From Vreelandella jeotgali Hwa (GTDB lineage Bacteria > Pseudomonadota > Gammaproteobacteria > Pseudomonadales > Halomonadaceae): a DNA stretch of 64,000 nt. The notes under the pieces are model-generated. The model was not told the DNA's origin. It searched no databases and saw nothing but the letters and a program-made list of their open reading frames with translations. Positions 62,818-64,000 of the stretch are shown here, piece by piece; positions within the stretch are counted from its first letter, which is position 1, and each line of letters begins with the position of its first letter. The translations under genes and the position numbers were made by a program. The stretch is taken from the NCBI RefSeq assembly GCF_000334215.1, contig NZ_AMQY01000011.1, forward strand, positions 248,001 through 312,000, read 5' to 3'.

Positions 62818-64000
62818 TTACTCCATCCAGCGGCGGAAGATCAGCGAGGTGTTGATGCCGCCAAAGGCAAAGTTGTTGCTCATGACGTAGTCGCAGTCGA
62901 GCCGGCGGGCGTCTCCCTTGATGTAGTCCAGGTCGGCACATGACGGGTCGACGCCTTGCAGGTTGGCGGTAGCGTGGAACCAGCCTTCGCGCATCATTTC
63001 GATGGCGACCCAGGCTTCCAGCGCGCCGCAGGCGCCCAGAGTGTGGCCGGTAAAGCTCTTGAAGGCGCTGATGGGCATGTTGGAGCCGAATACCGCGTGG
63101 GTGGCGTGACTTTCGGCCATATCGCCCCGGCTGGTAGCGGTACCGTGGGCGCTGATGTAGCCGATCTGCTCTGGAGTGAGGCCGGCGTCGTCGAGCGCCA
63201 GGCGGATGGCCTGCTCCATCATGGCGGCGTCCGGCTGGGTCACGTGGCGGCCGTCGGTGTTGGTGCCAAAGCCGACCAGCTCGGCGTGAATGGTCGCGCC
63301 CCGGGCCTCGGCGTGCTCCAGGTCTTCCAGAATCAGGCTGCCCGCGCCTTCGCCGATGACCAGCCCGTCGCGTTCGGCATCGAAAGGCCGTGGGGAGGCC
63401 TCCGGCGTCGCGTTTTGCGTGCTGGTGGCAAACAGAGTGTCGAATACCGCCGCCTCGGACACCGAAAGCTCCTCGCAGCCGCCGGCTACCATGGCTTTCT
63501 GGCGAGCAAAGCGGATGGACTCGTAGGCGTAGCCGATGCCCTGGCTGCCCGAGGTACAGGCGCTGGAGGTGGTGTGCATGCGCCCGCGCAGGCCCAGAAA
63601 AACGCCGATGTTAACCGGTGAGGTATGCGACATCATGCGGATGTAGGAGTTGGCACTGATGCCGTCGGTGGAATGGTTGGTGAGCATTTTGGCGAACTTT
63701 GCCAATGCCTCGGGCTCGCCGGTGGAAGCGCCGTAGGCTACGCCCATATGGCCGCTTTTCACCAGTGGATCGCCCTGCAGGCCTGCGTCGATCAACGCCA
63801 GCTCGCTGGCACGGGTGGCCATGCGGGCGCTGCGTCCCATGCTGCGCAAGACGCGACGGTGGTAGTGAGCGGGCAGAGTGAAGTCTTCCACCGGCGCGCC
63901 CAGCCGGGTATTGAGACCGTCGTAGGCCTCCCAGTCGGTCATGTGGTGGATGCCGTTCTGCTGGCTTTCCAGCCGCGCACGAATGCTCGGCCAGTCGTTG
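62818..64000 (-). CDS. Beta-ketoacyl-ACP synthase, probably of an aryl-polyene-type pathway (5' end outside window)
   Basis: At least 393 codons are visible; the frame is open to base 64000 (NDWPSIRARLESQQNGIHHM before the first ATG at 63942), so the N-terminus is missing. Active-site Cys in TSSACTSGSQGIGYAYESIR, His in SAHGTATSRGDMAESHA, second His in FTGHTLGACGALEAW, end VMSNNFAFGGINTSLIFRR. The W-E-x-YDGLNTRLGAP and NNFAFGGINTSLIFRR segments resemble, from memory, the terminal ketosynthases of aryl polyene clusters more than FabB or FabF. Cotranscription with the two genes downstream is likely. Confidence 0.8.
   Translation of the reverse strand, partial: NDWPSIRARLESQQNGIHHMTDWEAYDGLNTRLGAPVEDFTLPAHYHRRVLRSMGRSARMATRASELALIDAGLQGDPLVKSGHMGVAYGASTGEPEALAKFAKMLTNHSTDGISANSYIRMMSHTSPVNIGVFLGLRGRMHTTSSACTSGSQGIGYAYESIRFARQKAMVAGGCEELSVSEAAVFDTLFATSTQNATPEASPRPFDAERDGLVIGEGAGSLILEDLEHAEARGATIHAELVGFGTNTDGRHVTQPDAAMMEQAIRLALDDAGLTPEQIGYISAHGTATSRGDMAESHATHAVFGSNMPISAFKSFTGHTLGACGALEAWVAIEMMREGWFHATANLQGVDPSCADLDYIKGDARRLDCDYVMSNNFAFGGINTSLIFRRWME

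Overview
The window is high-GC gammaproteobacterial chromosome. Gene content and order (pilMNOPQ-aroKB, pyrG-kdsA-eno, fdxA/mutS/pncC/recA-recX-alaS-lysC-csrA, a complete ccmABCDEFGHI cluster, smc-zipA-ligA, guaBA), acidic proteins and a sodium-pump-type oxaloacetate decarboxylase (oadGAB) point to a Halomonas-like member of the Halomonadaceae. That assignment is inferred from sequence features; no search was run. Almost everything is housekeeping. I see no prophage, insertion sequence, CRISPR array or rRNA.

Layout. 1-2281 (-): class A penicillin-binding protein, cut by the window start. 2.7-9.6 kb (+): type IV pilus inner-membrane and secretin genes pilMNOPQ, then aroK and aroB. 9.7-13.6 kb (+): pyrG, kdsA, eno. 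13.6-14.1 kb: a 500-base gap with a GacA-type box, a short tandem array and a probable CsrA/RsmA-sequestering small RNA ending in a strong terminator. 14.1-17.3 kb (-): fdxA and mutS. 17.4-24.4 kb (+): pncC, recA, recX, alaS, lysC, csrA. 24.5-24.9 kb: tRNA-Ser(GCU) and two identical tRNA-Arg(ACG) genes. 25-26 kb (-): dusC. 26-29.7 kb (+): oadGAB. 29.7-30.8 kb (-): an IMPACT-family gene preceded by an unusual LexA-fold protein without its catalytic serine. 31.1-38.5 kb (+): cytochrome c maturation. 38.5-46.4 kb (+): smc, zipA, ligA and a YheU-like gene. 46.5-48.9 kb (-): mnmC, yciI. 49.1-51.7 kb (+): rnm, yciO, a class C acid phosphatase. 51.9 kb (-): a CYTH phosphatase. 53.1-56.4 kb (+): PhoU-like protein plus Pit phosphate transporter, argA. 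56.4-57.8 kb (-): xseA. 58-61.1 kb (+): guaB, guaA. 61.2-64 kb: an AT-rich lipoprotein gene, then (-) a phosphopantetheinyl transferase, a small secreted protein and a ketosynthase running off the end, probably one side of an aryl-polyene-like cluster.

How things connect. CsrA (24.1 kb) and its probable RNA antagonist (14 kb) lie in the same window. The RNA sits beside fdxA-mutS-recA, the place where Pseudomonas keeps rsmZ. The PhoU-like/Pit pair forms a phosphate uptake module, with a secreted acid phosphatase and a CYTH enzyme next to it. DusC, MnmC and YciO-family proteins act, or probably act, on tRNA.

The most unusual global feature is a set of short degenerate tandem arrays (periods 12-18 bp, one near 30 bp) that recur just upstream of genes, often touching the ribosome-binding site, or at the ends of coding regions (pilM, eno, the small RNA, recA, ccmA, ccmB, rnm, the PhoU-like gene, the 3' end of the yheU-like gene, the pilQ linker). 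The units differ in sequence from place to place, which suggests a local duplication process and not one spreading repeat.
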